NCBI GenBank assembly: GCA_003641695.1
Contig: QNBL01000161.1
Location: forward strand, 1 to 6,510
Reading direction: 5' to 3'
DNA from: Spirochaetota bacterium
GTDB taxonomy: Bacteria > Spirochaetota > Spirochaetia > B11-G9
DNA: 6,510 bases
The notes below the pieces were generated by a model. It made no database searches and was not told where the DNA came from. It worked only from the letters and a program-made list of their open reading frames with translations. The translations under genes were made by a program, and so were the position numbers. Shown in pieces: positions 1 to 5,838 of the stretch. Every line of letters begins with the position of its first letter. Position 1 is the first letter of the stretch.

Positions 1-479
1 AAAAGTCTTCTAATTGTATCCCGGTGTTCCAGCGCCGTTCTTATCCCTTCGGCATATTTCGATGATCTGTATCTGGAAGCCTGATATATATACTCCGGTT
101 TTACGCCGACTACCGGCAGCAGAGATTCAAGCTCCTTCTCGTTTGCCTCCGCATAACTGGAGTACTTTCCCATGGTGTCAGGGACCAGAGTAATCGGCTT
201 TCTAAGATATTCCTTTAAAAGATCCTGTTTCGGCATATTCACCGGGACCTTTCGAAATACATCGTAATCATCCCAGGAATATATGAACCTGACATTCTTC
301 CCCTTGTCACGGAGAGCCTTTACCACGAGATCTACAGAGATTATCTCCCTGAAATTCCCAATGTGCACTGTTCCCGAAGGAGTTATCCCCGATGCACATA
401 CGTAGGTCTCCTTCTCTCCCTTTTCTCTTATTATTTTATCCGCGTTTATATCCGCCCAATGTACTGATTTTTTACCCAT
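1..479 (-). CDS. lysS: Class I lysyl-tRNA synthetase, N-terminal 159 residues (partial at window edge)
   Basis: This gene encodes the cytoplasmic enzyme that charges tRNA-Lys with lysine using ATP. Only the N-terminal half of the Rossmann catalytic domain is in the window, and the gene runs off the left edge. The protein begins MGKKSVHWADINADKII. Residues 30-45 read SGITPSGTVHIGNFRE, with HIGN at 39-42 being the class I signature (HIGH variant). WDDYD and FRKVP near residues 92-100 are typical of class I LysRS, an enzyme unrelated in fold to the usual bacterial class II LysRS. The KMSKS loop would lie outside the window. ATG 477-479 is chosen because the family similarity starts at the first residues. 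There is no Shine-Dalgarno before it, and a perfect TATAAT on this strand (486-491) ends 6 nt upstream, so the mRNA may be leaderless. The gene is divergent from rlpA. Class I LysRS in a bacterium points to a spirochaete, although alphaproteobacteria and a few others also carry it. Confidence 0.95.
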   Translation of the reverse strand, partial: MGKKSVHWADINADKIIREKGEKETYVCASGITPSGTVHIGNFREIISVDLVVKALRDKGKNVRFIYSWDDYDVFRKVPVNMPKQDLLKEYLRKPITLVPDTMGKYSSYAEANEKELESLLPVVGVKPEYIYQASRYRSSKYAEGIRTALEHRDTIRRL

Positions 480-485
480 AAATAG

Positions 486-493
486 ATTATACT
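486..493. promoter_or_regulatory. Overlapping divergent -10 boxes between lysS and rlpA
   Basis: On the minus strand 486-491 reads TATAAT, a perfect -10, placing the start of transcription at about 479-480, on the lysS start codon. On the plus strand 488-493 reads TATACT (5 of 6). It has a weak CTGATT -35 at 464-469, inside lysS, with an 18-bp spacer, and would give rlpA a leader of about 35 nt. The two hexamers share four base pairs, so polymerase could hardly occupy both at once. The minus-strand -35 (TTCCCT at 509-514) is poor. Promoter calls come from hexamer matching only. Confidence 0.5.
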
Positions 494-534
494 GATGGTT
501 AAGGATAAAGGGAAGAGGTACCGACATAGATTGT

Positions 535-1158
535 ATGAGTAAAAAACTGTCTCTCTTACTGCTATTAACAATGGCAGCGTCTTTTCTAACAGCTCTGGAA
601 ACCGGTGGAGCATCCTGGTACGGAGGGAAGTTTCAGGGACGTTTAACCGCCAACGGCGAGATCTTTGATACCAACAAGTTTACAGCAGCTCACAAAACAC
701 TCCCCTTCAATACCATTGTGGAAGTTACCAACCTTGACAACTCCAAAACCGTACTGGTCAGAATAAACGACAGGGGGCCTTTTGTTAAAGGCAGGATAAT
801 TGATCTTTCCAGAGCCGCAGCGGAGAAGATCGGTCTGGTGGGCAGGGGAGTGGGACATGTTCAGCTTAAAGTGATCTCAAACGAAGAGCTTGAAGAAAAA
901 TCAGACAGATCCGGTTTGTCGGGGCTGCAGCCGCCGTTAACAGAAATAATATTCCAGATAGCTTCTTTTTCTGTACTTGACAATGCCGAAGCTCTGGTAA
1001 AAGAACTCACGGAAAACGGCCTTCAGGCGGAGATAGAAAAAACTCCCGGGAACTATTACCGGGTGGTACTAAAGAATATTAAAAAAGAAGATGTTAACCC
1101 TACCAAAGATACCTTAAAAAAAATAGGATACAGCAACATACTCATTAGAGGCTTATGA
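535..1158 (+). CDS. rlpA: RlpA-like septal ring lytic transglycosylase with SPOR domain
   Basis: This 207-residue exported protein is predicted to cleave glycan strands lacking stem peptides at division sites. Residues 1-20 form a signal peptide with a hydrophobic core at 5-18 and a likely signal peptidase I site after FLTA. There is no lipobox cysteine, unlike the RlpA lipoproteins of Proteobacteria, so it may be released to the periplasm. The double-psi beta-barrel spans about 24-115, starting GGASWYGGKFQGRLTANGE, with the conserved acidic pair at E42 (ANGE) and D79 (INDRGPF), which match the catalytic Glu and Asp of RlpA. A SPOR domain follows at about 136-207 and would bind denuded septal peptidoglycan. 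The size is compact for the family. The start at ATG 535 directly precedes the signal peptide. A GGAAGAGG stretch at 511-518 is too far upstream (16 nt) to be a normal ribosome site. The gene is intact and divergent from lysS. Confidence 0.93.
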   Translation: MSKKLSLLLLLTMAASFLTALETGGASWYGGKFQGRLTANGEIFDTNKFTAAHKTLPFNTIVEVTNLDNSKTVLVRINDRGPFVKGRIIDLSRAAAEKIGLVGRGVGHVQLKVISNEELEEKSDRSGLSGLQPPLTEIIFQIASFSVLDNAEALVKELTENGLQAEIEKTPGNYYRVVLKNIKKEDVNPTKDTLKKIGYSNILIRGL

Positions 1159-1159
1159 T

Positions 1160-1791
1160 TACTTATGTTTTACCCATATATGGATAAAATCCCTCTGTTT
1201 CCTGTACACGGAATTCGGTAAAAAAGTAATACCGGATATGCTGTTGTTTATCGGCGAACTTGAAAACTTTTACACAGGCTCTTTTACAATATATGACAGA
1301 TGCCAATCCACAACCAAAAGACCGAAATTCGGCGGGGACCACCGTTTTTCTTAATCCGCCTTACGGACCCCCACCTGCACTGCCTTCCGAGCCTCCACGT
1401 TATAATTGCACCTTTCACCGTCTTTAAGATCAGCTTAATTATGGGTAAATTTGCCGAAGGGAAAGATGCCTACCAGGCAGAGACGGATCACCTCTTTACC
1501 ATGACTGTCAGAATTATTGACAGTGTGCTTTTTATGAAACAACACAGTGTTAACTGTGTCCCCGCAGGACACTTTATGCTCCAGGGCCGGATCCCGGAAT
1601 TCACATCAAAGTATTCAGATATGCTGCTGGACAACATTCTGCAGGTGCCGGAGATTCCGGTGGAAAACAGAGAAGAGATTGCCAGTTACATGAAGACTCT
1701 CCTGGGCTGGTTCTCCAATCAACAGGAGAATAAAGCTTCCTCGAAAGTACTTATTGATTTTTTATTGAATTATCCCCGGACAAATAGCTGA
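1160..1791 (+). pseudogene. Frameshifted PAP2-like (phosphatidic acid phosphatase/Aur1-type) gene remnant
   Basis: Two frames join into one protein-like sequence. Frame 2 (open 1127-1351) ends IGELENFYTG...TTKRPKFGGDHRF, then a stop at 1352. The other frame (clear from about 1346, ending at 1791) continues FLIRLTDPHLHCLPSLHV and ends at TGA 1789-1791. The switch falls at a run of five T (1345-1349), so one base seems lost. RP (KRP at 1316-1324), PSLHV (1387-1401) and QHSVNC (His at 1543) resemble the three phosphatase motifs of the PAP2/inositol-phosphorylceramide synthase fold. PSLHV replaces PSGH as in Aur1-type members, and the usual Asp after the last His is Cys here. The 5' end is also damaged: no ATG precedes 1238 in frame 2, and the ATG at 1165 opens a different frame that stops at 1219-1221. 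The C-terminal 70 residues are not recognised. The family call is moderate. That it is one gene in two frames is more certain. A real start further upstream, or sequencing error at the T run, cannot be excluded. Confidence 0.6.
1168..1189. repeat. 22-bp near-perfect palindrome just after rlpA
   Basis: TTTTAcCCATA is followed directly by TATGGaTAAAA: two 11-nt arms with one mismatch and no loop. It starts 9 nt after the rlpA stop. With no loop and no following U-run it is not a classical intrinsic terminator. It could be a protein-binding site or a weak 3' end of the rlpA mRNA. It also lies in the disrupted 5' end of the next, broken gene. Confidence 0.4.
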
Positions 1792-1794
1792 ATA

Positions 1795-1827
1795 TTGACA
1801 TAATAAACGTTTTTTGTTACATATACA
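1795..1827 (+). promoter_or_regulatory. Putative promoter of the tRNA gene
   Basis: A perfect TTGACA -35 lies at 1795-1800, only 3 nt after the stop of the broken PAP2-like gene. The -10 is weak and its position uncertain: TTACAT at 1817-1822 (spacer 16) or TACATA at 1818-1823 (spacer 17), with TATACA at 1822-1827 too far away for a usual spacer. Transcription would begin at about 1829-1833, giving almost no 5' leader to the tRNA at 1833. Confidence 0.6.
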
Positions 1828-1832
1828 TCCAC

Positions 1833-1906
1833 GGGCCTATAGCTCAGTTGGTTAGAGTCCCTGACTCATAATCAGGTTGTCCTAGGTTCAAGTCCTAGTG
1901 GGCCCA
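1833..1906 (+). tRNA. tRNA with CAT anticodon, most likely tRNA-Ile2 (lysidine-modified)
   Basis: A full 74-nt cloverleaf can be folded by eye. The acceptor stem is GGGCCTA with TGGGCCC (one T-G pair). The D arm is GCTC with GAGT (one G-T pair). The anticodon stem is CCTGA with TCAGG around the loop CTCATAA, giving CAT at 1867-1869. The T arm is CTAGG, TTCAAGT, CCTAG. The discriminator is A1906. CCA is not encoded and must be added enzymatically. CAT can mean Met or Ile2. GGGCCTATAGCTCAG at the 5' end resembles bacterial tRNA-Ile, and C4-G69 and C5-G68 are the acceptor pairs known to help TilS pick tRNA-Ile2 over elongator Met, so Ile2 is preferred. After lysidine modification of C34 it would read AUA codons. 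The initiator is excluded because initiators carry a 1-72 mismatch and GGG/CCC anticodon-stem pairs. It is a single-gene transcription unit. Confidence 0.93.
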
Positions 1907-1911
1907 TTTTC

Positions 1912-1952
1912 AAACCCTTATGTAATTCCTCATTACATAAGGGTTTATTTTT
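1912..1952 (+). terminator. Intrinsic terminator of the tRNA gene
   Basis: A perfect 15-bp stem, AAACCCTTATGTAAT (1912-1926) with its complement at 1932-1946, closes a 5-nt loop TCCTC and is followed by ATTTTT (1947-1952). It begins 5 nt after the tRNA. The base of the stem is A-rich opposite the T tract, so it could also act on the opposite strand. Confidence 0.93.
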
Positions 1953-2035
1953 GTTCTGATGATTTTCCGGAAGTTTATGTGTCAATTTCATTCCCTGAAA
2001 CCAGTCTGATACACTAAAAAATCTGATATTTAAGC

Positions 2036-2065
2036 CTGCACACAGCACTAAGTGTGCAGTACAAT
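2036..2065 (+). promoter_or_regulatory. Promoter with embedded inverted-repeat operator upstream of the abiEi remnant
   Basis: CTGCACAC (2036-2043) and GTGTGCAG (2052-2059) are perfect 8-bp inverted arms around an 8-nt centre. TGCACA inside the left arm (2037-2042, 4 of 6 with TTGACA) lies 17 bp from TACAAT (2060-2065, 5 of 6 with TATAAT), so the repeat covers the -35 and abuts the -10. AbiEi antitoxins are known to repress their own promoter by binding inverted repeats, which makes this a good operator candidate. Transcription would start at about 2072, three nt before ATG 2075. Confidence 0.55.
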
Positions 2066-2074
2066 ATCATCTGT

Positions 2075-2514
2075 ATGAAACCAGAAACCCGTGAGAAAAT
2101 ACTCGATATTTTCCGCAAACAGTCAGGATACGCACGCATCAGGGACATCCAGAATAGAAGTATTCACAACAAATATCTGAGAGAACTTCAGGACGACGGC
2201 ACCATTATCAAGATAAAAAACGGGCTCTACAGTCTGTCAGAAACAAGCCAGTACAACTCTCTGAAAGAAGCACAGCTTGCAATACCAGAGGGAATAATAT
2301 GTCTCGGAACCGCCCTTTCCCATTACGAACTGACAACCGGGACCCTCCGGAGATTCATATTGCAATCCGGAGAGAGCAAAGAATAAAACTGCCCGAATAC
2401 CCTCCTATTAAACTGTGTTATTTCTCTGGTGAATTTTACAAAACAGGAATCACAACTACAGAACTTGAATCCGGTGAAACAGTACAGATATACGACAGGG
2501 AAAAAACAATCTAA
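2075..2514 (+). pseudogene. Broken AbiEi-family type IV antitoxin gene (frameshifted and C-terminally truncated)
   Basis: An intact relative would be the antitoxin and autorepressor of an AbiE abortive-infection/toxin-antitoxin pair. The first frame encodes MKPETREKILDIFRKQSGYA, an N-terminal winged-helix domain over about 1-55 (ending IIKIKNGLYSL), then the AbiEi core up to CLGTALSHYELTT (about 2341). The similarity then jumps to the next frame, DPPEIHIAIRREQRIKLPEY through ETVQIYDREKTI, with the switch in AACCGGGACC (2335-2344) where one base is missing. In intact relatives the protein continues after KTI with CDIF and another 60-70 residues. Here TAA follows at once (2512-2514) and I find no trace of the rest. 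No AbiEii nucleotidyltransferase toxin follows. ATG 2075 is preferred to the in-frame GTG 2054 because 2054 lies inside the operator-like repeat. There is no Shine-Dalgarno. The N-terminal part alone could still make a DNA-binding protein of about 103 residues ending at 2386. Confidence 0.8.
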
Positions 2515-2768
2515 ATATAGTAGTTGCTAAAAAAGTATCATAGAGTCATATTCTGGGACAGGATTAAGCTTAACTTGAAAAATAATTAATTTTACACAAT
2601 AGAGATTTACTAACTTTGATAGTATTCGATGGGATCTTAACAGATTACAAAAAGTTTTATACAACCTGGAAAAGACCGACAACCACGGATCATGGTCATG
2701 GAGTTTAATCCACCAGACATGGGCATGGTGAACAATCTTGCATCCAACACGGATATAATACTATTCTG
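2515..2768. other. Gene-poor stretch between the abiEi remnant and the HD-GYP promoter
   Basis: I see no convincing gene here on either strand. The plus strand has a 44-codon open stretch without a start codon, roughly 2607-2730, reading FDSIRWDLNRLQKVLYNLEK then TDNHGSWSWS and ending at TGA. It looks protein-like and may be a fragment of a lost gene, but I do not recognise it. Within it CATGGTCATGG (2691-2701) and CATGGGCATGG (2718-2728) form an 11-bp near-repeat 27 bp apart. The stretch probably marks where the rest of the abiE locus was lost. Confidence 0.4.
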
Positions 2769-2796
2769 TTGATTTTTAGTATTGTTTTTATATACT
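2769..2796 (+). promoter_or_regulatory. Putative promoter of the HD-GYP gene
   Basis: TTGATT (2769-2774, 4 of 6) and TATACT (2791-2796, 5 of 6) are separated by 16 bp. The expected start of transcription is about 2803-2804, on or next to the ATG at 2804. No ribosome-binding sequence lies between the -10 and the ATG, so the mRNA is probably leaderless. Confidence 0.55.
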
Positions 2797-2803
2797 GTAG
2801 AAT

Positions 2804-4606
2804 ATGAAAGTACATATCAGTTCAATGCTTCTCCAGATGAAATTAACGGCGCTTTTTGTTCTGTTCGGAATAATTGTAGGATTTTCATCATACTTTATTT
2901 CCACAATAACATCCACAAAACTGGTTGTGGATTCATTCGTTAACAACAATACAAACCCCATCGGACAACTTATACGGAAATCTCCCCATGACTGGATATA
3001 TAATCTGTTTGCAGATGAGAAAGACAGCCAGAAGGCAAGAGATCTTTTTAAGGAAATAATCCCTGCGAATTTTAAAGATTCAATCTCTCTTTCCTTCTAC
3101 TACCGCAGCAGGGGAAACGGCTATTGGTATCAACTGAAGGACACTTCAAACCCCCGGCAGGAGATGATTAAAGTTGACAGAGAAACTTCAGATGATTTGA
3201 ACAATGCAATGGAGAAAAACATTGTCTACAAGGAGCCCGCTTTTTTTAACTTCGGACAGAGCCATACAATATATTTTAATGCCACAACAGAACACGATAC
3301 ATACGACTATATTGTAAAAACCAAAATCAACAGAGAGAATATCCTTAAATACATTGTGGACAAAAAAAAAGTAGGAATCGGCTACGTAGCATTTACAATC
3401 ATCCTGTCCATTATTCTCGGAGCCATGTTTTCAAGATCCATAACAAAACCTATCAGGGATTTGTCACGTAAAGCTCATATTTTTTCCGAGGGAGATCTTT
3501 CTGTTCGTTTTGAAACAAAAAGAAAGGACGATATCGGTGAACTTACCCTATCCATGAACAGGGTTGCAGTGAACATCTCCCACAGGATAAAAACCATCCA
3601 TACAATGAACAGAATAGATAAGGCGGTAAGTTCCTCCATTTCCGGGAAAGAGCTTCTAAACAAGGTAACAGACCTTATACAGAGTCAGTTTAACAATTCC
3701 GCGGTTTTAGTCCTGGAAAAAGAGAAAGAGGCTTATAACGTAGCTGCATCTTCTCCTGAGGGATTGCTGCCTGAAAATACAAAGATCCCTTACTCGGACT
3801 TTTCCCATGTATTCCTGAATAATGATAATACTGTTCTAAATATTGATAACAAATCGGTATCCATACTTAACAGCAGGCTCAGAACCGATGAAACCAAACA
3901 GCAGGGAATCAGCATCCCCCTTAAACAGTCCGATCATATAGTCGGACTGTTGGTGGTAACAATGCCGAGTATGGATGACAGGAACAGGGAATCAATCATA
4001 CTCCTTGCCGACCAGGTTAGTGTGGCTCTTTTAAGCATGAAGGAGTCGGAAGAAAAGGAGCTTATGTACGAAGGGATGCTCCTGGCACTTTCCAGGAGCA
4101 TCGATGCGAAATCCGCGTGGACGGCCGGACACAGCGACCGGGTTGCCGCACATTCGGTTTCACTTGCCAAAAAATTAAGACTGGGAAGAGAAACGGTAAA
4201 ACTGGTTAAAATTGCAGCTCTCCTCCATGATATAGGCAAGTTGGGTATATCAGAGGAGATTCTTGACAAACCTGGAAAGCTTACAGACGAAGAGTATGAA
4301 CTGATAAAAAAACATCCGGAAATGGGGGAAAAGATACTGTCAGATATCCCAAACTTTGAACAGATACGGTATGCAGTCCGTCACCATCATGAAAGATGGG
4401 ACGGGACAGGCTATCCCGACGGACTGAAAAAGGATAATATTCCCGTAATTGCCAGAATTATTACAGTAGCTGACGTATGGGACGCAATAACCGCTGACAG
4501 ACCGTACAGAAAGGGTTTCAACAGAGACAAGGTTCTGGATATAATGAAATCCGAAAAAGGGAAACTTTTTGATCCTGCTCTTGTGGATTTGTTTTTGGAG
4601 GAATAA
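2804..4606 (+). CDS. Membrane sensor HD-GYP c-di-GMP phosphodiesterase (extracytoplasmic sensor, HAMP, GAF, HD-GYP)
   Basis: This intact 600-residue inner-membrane receptor is predicted to hydrolyse cyclic di-GMP, tuning motility or surface behaviour. TM1 lies at about 12-34, an extracytoplasmic sensor region at 35-188 (no named family recognised) and TM2 at 190-210. HAMP follows at 211-265 (SITKPIRDLSRKA, EGDLSVRF, DDIGELTLSMN), a GAF-like domain at about 275-412, and HD-GYP at 424-600. The catalytic set looks complete: H443, HD at 475-476 in LLHDIGK with K479, H504, HHHE at 527-530, the GYP motif in DGTGYP (533-538) and D557 in VADVWDAITADRPYRKG. It therefore should be active rather than a degenerate receptor. 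No GGDEF domain is fused. The start ATG 2804 directly precedes TM1 and has no Shine-Dalgarno. The stop is 17 bp before the TTG of the AAA+ pseudogene, so the two were probably co-transcribed. Two long perfect hairpins lie in the GAF/linker coding region. The ligand is unknown. Confidence 0.96.
   Translation: MKVHISSMLLQMKLTALFVLFGIIVGFSSYFISTITSTKLVVDSFVNNNTNPIGQLIRKSPHDWIYNLFADEKDSQKARDLFKEIIPANFKDSISLSFYYRSRGNGYWYQLKDTSNPRQEMIKVDRETSDDLNNAMEKNIVYKEPAFFNFGQSHTIYFNATTEHDTYDYIVKTKINRENILKYIVDKKKVGIGYVAFTIILSIILGAMFSRSITKPIRDLSRKAHIFSEGDLSVRFETKRKDDIGELTLSMNRVAVNISHRIKTIHTMNRIDKAVSSSISGKELLNKVTDLIQSQFNNSAVLVLEKEKEAYNVAASSPEGLLPENTKIPYSDFSHVFLNNDNTVLNIDNKSVSILNSRLRTDETKQQGISIPLKQSDHIVGLLVVTMPSMDDRNRESIILLADQVSVALLSMKESEEKELMYEGMLLALSRSIDAKSAWTAGHSDRVAAHSVSLAKKLRLGRETVKLVKIAALLHDIGKLGISEEILDKPGKLTDEEYELIKKHPEMGEKILSDIPNFEQIRYAVRHHHERWDGTGYPDGLKKDNIPVIARIITVADVWDAITADRPYRKGFNRDKVLDIMKSEKGKLFDPALVDLFLEE
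3924..3951 (+). repeat. Perfect 10-bp inverted repeat inside the HD-GYP gene
   Basis: AACAGTCCGA (3924-3933) and TCGGACTGTT (3942-3951) pair perfectly around an 8-nt loop. The repeat sits in the codons for LKQSDHIVGLLV near the end of the GAF domain. It has no T tract, so it is not a terminator. It may simply be chance. Confidence 0.7.
4075..4102 (+). repeat. Perfect 11-bp inverted repeat inside the HD-GYP gene
   Basis: GATGCTCCTGG (4075-4085) and CCAGGAGCATC (4092-4102) pair perfectly around the 6-nt loop CACTTT. It encodes GMLLALSRSID at the GAF to HD-GYP junction, 123 bp after the previous hairpin. The stem is G+C-rich and should be stable in the mRNA. No T tract follows. Confidence 0.75.
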
Positions 4607-4607
4607 A

Positions 4608-4614
4608 GGCGGAG
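4608..4614 (+). promoter_or_regulatory. Ribosome-binding site that sets the TTG start of the AAA+ gene
   Basis: GGCGGAG lies 9 nt before TTG 4624 and just after the HD-GYP stop. It is the clearest Shine-Dalgarno-like site in the window, and it belongs to the one gene that appears internal to an operon. It supports TTG as the ancestral start codon. Confidence 0.6.
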
Positions 4615-4623
4615 CAACTGATA

Positions 4624-5761
4624 TTGAAAAATCTTGAGTTTATAAAGGTGCTTCCCTATTGGGCCCAGGATCTTTCATACAAGTACTGCTCAAAGACAAC
4701 CAATCTGTACATTGTACATGGAAACATTAGGGATTTTCTCCCCAACAAGATGTTGATGAAGGCGAGTTTGTATTTGTACAAATTCAGGAATTTAAATGCC
4801 ATGAAAAAGACTTTTCCGTCAAAACCGATCGAAAGTTTTCTGACAAGAAATCCTTTTGAGACCTTTGACCTTATGGAAAAGTACTTTCTTATGAATATTC
4901 CCTACCCCGATGAAAAGGTACGGCAGAGTTTTCTGGAATTTCTGAAGAGATAACGAAGAACTCGTACTTGAATCAAGGCTAAACTCCCAGCGGGTAGCAA
5001 AGACAATAAGCGGGCTGAATCTTCTGAACCTGAATCAGATGGCCGCCGAGCTGATTGAGTTTGTGGAAACTGAACATGATCTCTCCCCCGTTTCAGGTCA
5101 TGACTTTGTCAAGAAAAAGATTTAAAAGCGCCGCAAAAGCCATTAAACAGGGGCGGCTTGATGTGCTTCTCCTGGGTTATCTGGTATCAGGGCCGATCGG
5201 AACGGGCAAATCCTTCATGGTAACGGCATTTGCCGGAGAGATCGGCATTCCCCCATGGTAAAGTTTAAAAATCTCCGGTCAAAATGGCACGGTGTTACCG
5301 AGGCTAATCTCGAAAGAGCCCTCAGTATTCTTAAAGCCATGGCTCCGGTCGGCGTAATGATCGACGAAGCGTATGCTTTCCCGGGCTCCAGGAATCAGGA
5401 GGGAGACTCGGGAACAAGCAACAGACTCTTTGCCCAGATAGCATTCTTCATGGGCAATAGGGAATACAGGGGCAAGATAATCTGGTTCCTTCTTACATGC
5501 CGTCCTGACCTGATCCCCATAGACCTGAAGCGGCAGGGACGGGCCGGGGAACACCTTGCCCTGTTCTACCCCGAAACTCCTGATGAAAAGGAGGACCTGT
5601 TCAGGACACTTGTGAGAAAACTCCAGATAAAATTCCAGGATTTCCCAATTTCGGATCTTTTAAATAAATACCGTTTCAACTCTTCCGGCGCAGATCTGAG
5701 AGCAATTCTTATAAGGGCAAAATTCAAGGCGGCAATGGAAAGCCATGTAACCCTAAACTGA
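4624..5761 (+). pseudogene. AAA+ ATPase gene with three frameshifts and an internal deletion
   Basis: Four open segments in succession make one AAA+ protein. Segment 1 (4624 to ~4950) encodes LEFIKVLPYWAQDLSYKYCS and YIVHGNIRDFLP, an N-terminal region I associate with a family of large bacterial AAA ATPases. Segment 2 (~4952-5122) runs NEELVLESRLNSQ to SGHDFVKKKI. Segment 3 (to ~5250) has Walker A GPIGTGKS at 5190-5213. Segment 4 (5255-5761) has Walker B VGVMIDEA (Asp at 5363), then LLTCRPDLIPIDLKRQGR, the sensor 1/arginine-finger region, and ends at TGA 5761. Shifts lie near 4950, in AAGAAAAAGA (5111-5120) and at five C (5246-5255). In segment 1, FDLMEKYFLM runs directly into NIPYPDEKVR. From memory of the family, a whole first ATPase module normally separates these, so it appears deleted in frame. 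The substrate is unknown. The product cannot be functional as a full AAA+ protein unless the frameshifts are sequencing errors. Confidence 0.85.
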
Positions 5762-5784
5762 GCGATATTTAGGTCTTTTAAAAA

Positions 5785-5801
5785 ACACCTCCATATGGTG
5801 T
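5785..5801. repeat. Small inverted repeat before the transposase fragment
   Basis: ACACC (5785-5789) and GGTGT (5797-5801) flank a 7-nt centre that includes the palindrome CCATATGG (5791-5798). It follows six A residues, 24 nt after the end of the AAA+ pseudogene. It could be a relic of an insertion-sequence end or a weak hairpin. Nothing in the window confirms either. Confidence 0.3.
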
Positions 5802-5838
5802 AATGAGTTACCAAAAACACCCAGGATGTGAAATAATA

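Noticed and set aside
1300..1370. The open frame from ATG 1300 taken as an intact small gene of 163 residues
   Set aside because: Its first ~15 codons overlap the other frame that carries the better protein signal (TTKRPKF), there is no ribosome site, and PSLHV family similarity needs the upstream frame. It is better read as the 3' part of a frameshifted gene.
1504..1559. Two 7-bp perfect hairpins (ACTGTCA/TGACAGT and ACACAGT/ACTGTGT) in the PAP2-like remnant
   Set aside because: By rough estimate a few 7-bp stems with short loops are expected by chance in a window this size.
1833..1906. tRNA-Met (elongator or initiator) as the identity of the CAT tRNA
   Set aside because: The acceptor stem with C4-G69 and C5-G68 and the GGGCCTATAGCTCAG 5' end fit tRNA-Ile2. 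The initiator is excluded by the paired 1-72 and by the anticodon stem. Elongator Met remains possible but less likely.
2299..2514. Second AbiEi segment as a separate small gene starting at 2299
   Set aside because: Its first 14 codons are out-of-frame shadow. The protein similarity begins only at DPPEIHIAI and continues the preceding frame.
3934..4269. Minus-strand 111-codon frame inside the HD-GYP gene, and similar antisense frames at 643-858, 5279-5554 and 5566-5880
   Set aside because: They are antisense shadows of well-supported coding sequence, with no recognisable domains or ribosome sites.
4658..4669. TGGGCCCA copy of the tRNA 3' end as an attachment-site repeat
   Set aside because: Only 8 bp match and the site lies inside the AAA+ N-terminal coding region. 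There is no integrase. Chance is sufficient.
5055..5261. Short frame carrying Walker A as a stand-alone P-loop gene
   Set aside because: Its start overlaps the in-register segment 2 coding, and it continues AAA+ homology on both sides. It is a piece of the frameshifted gene.
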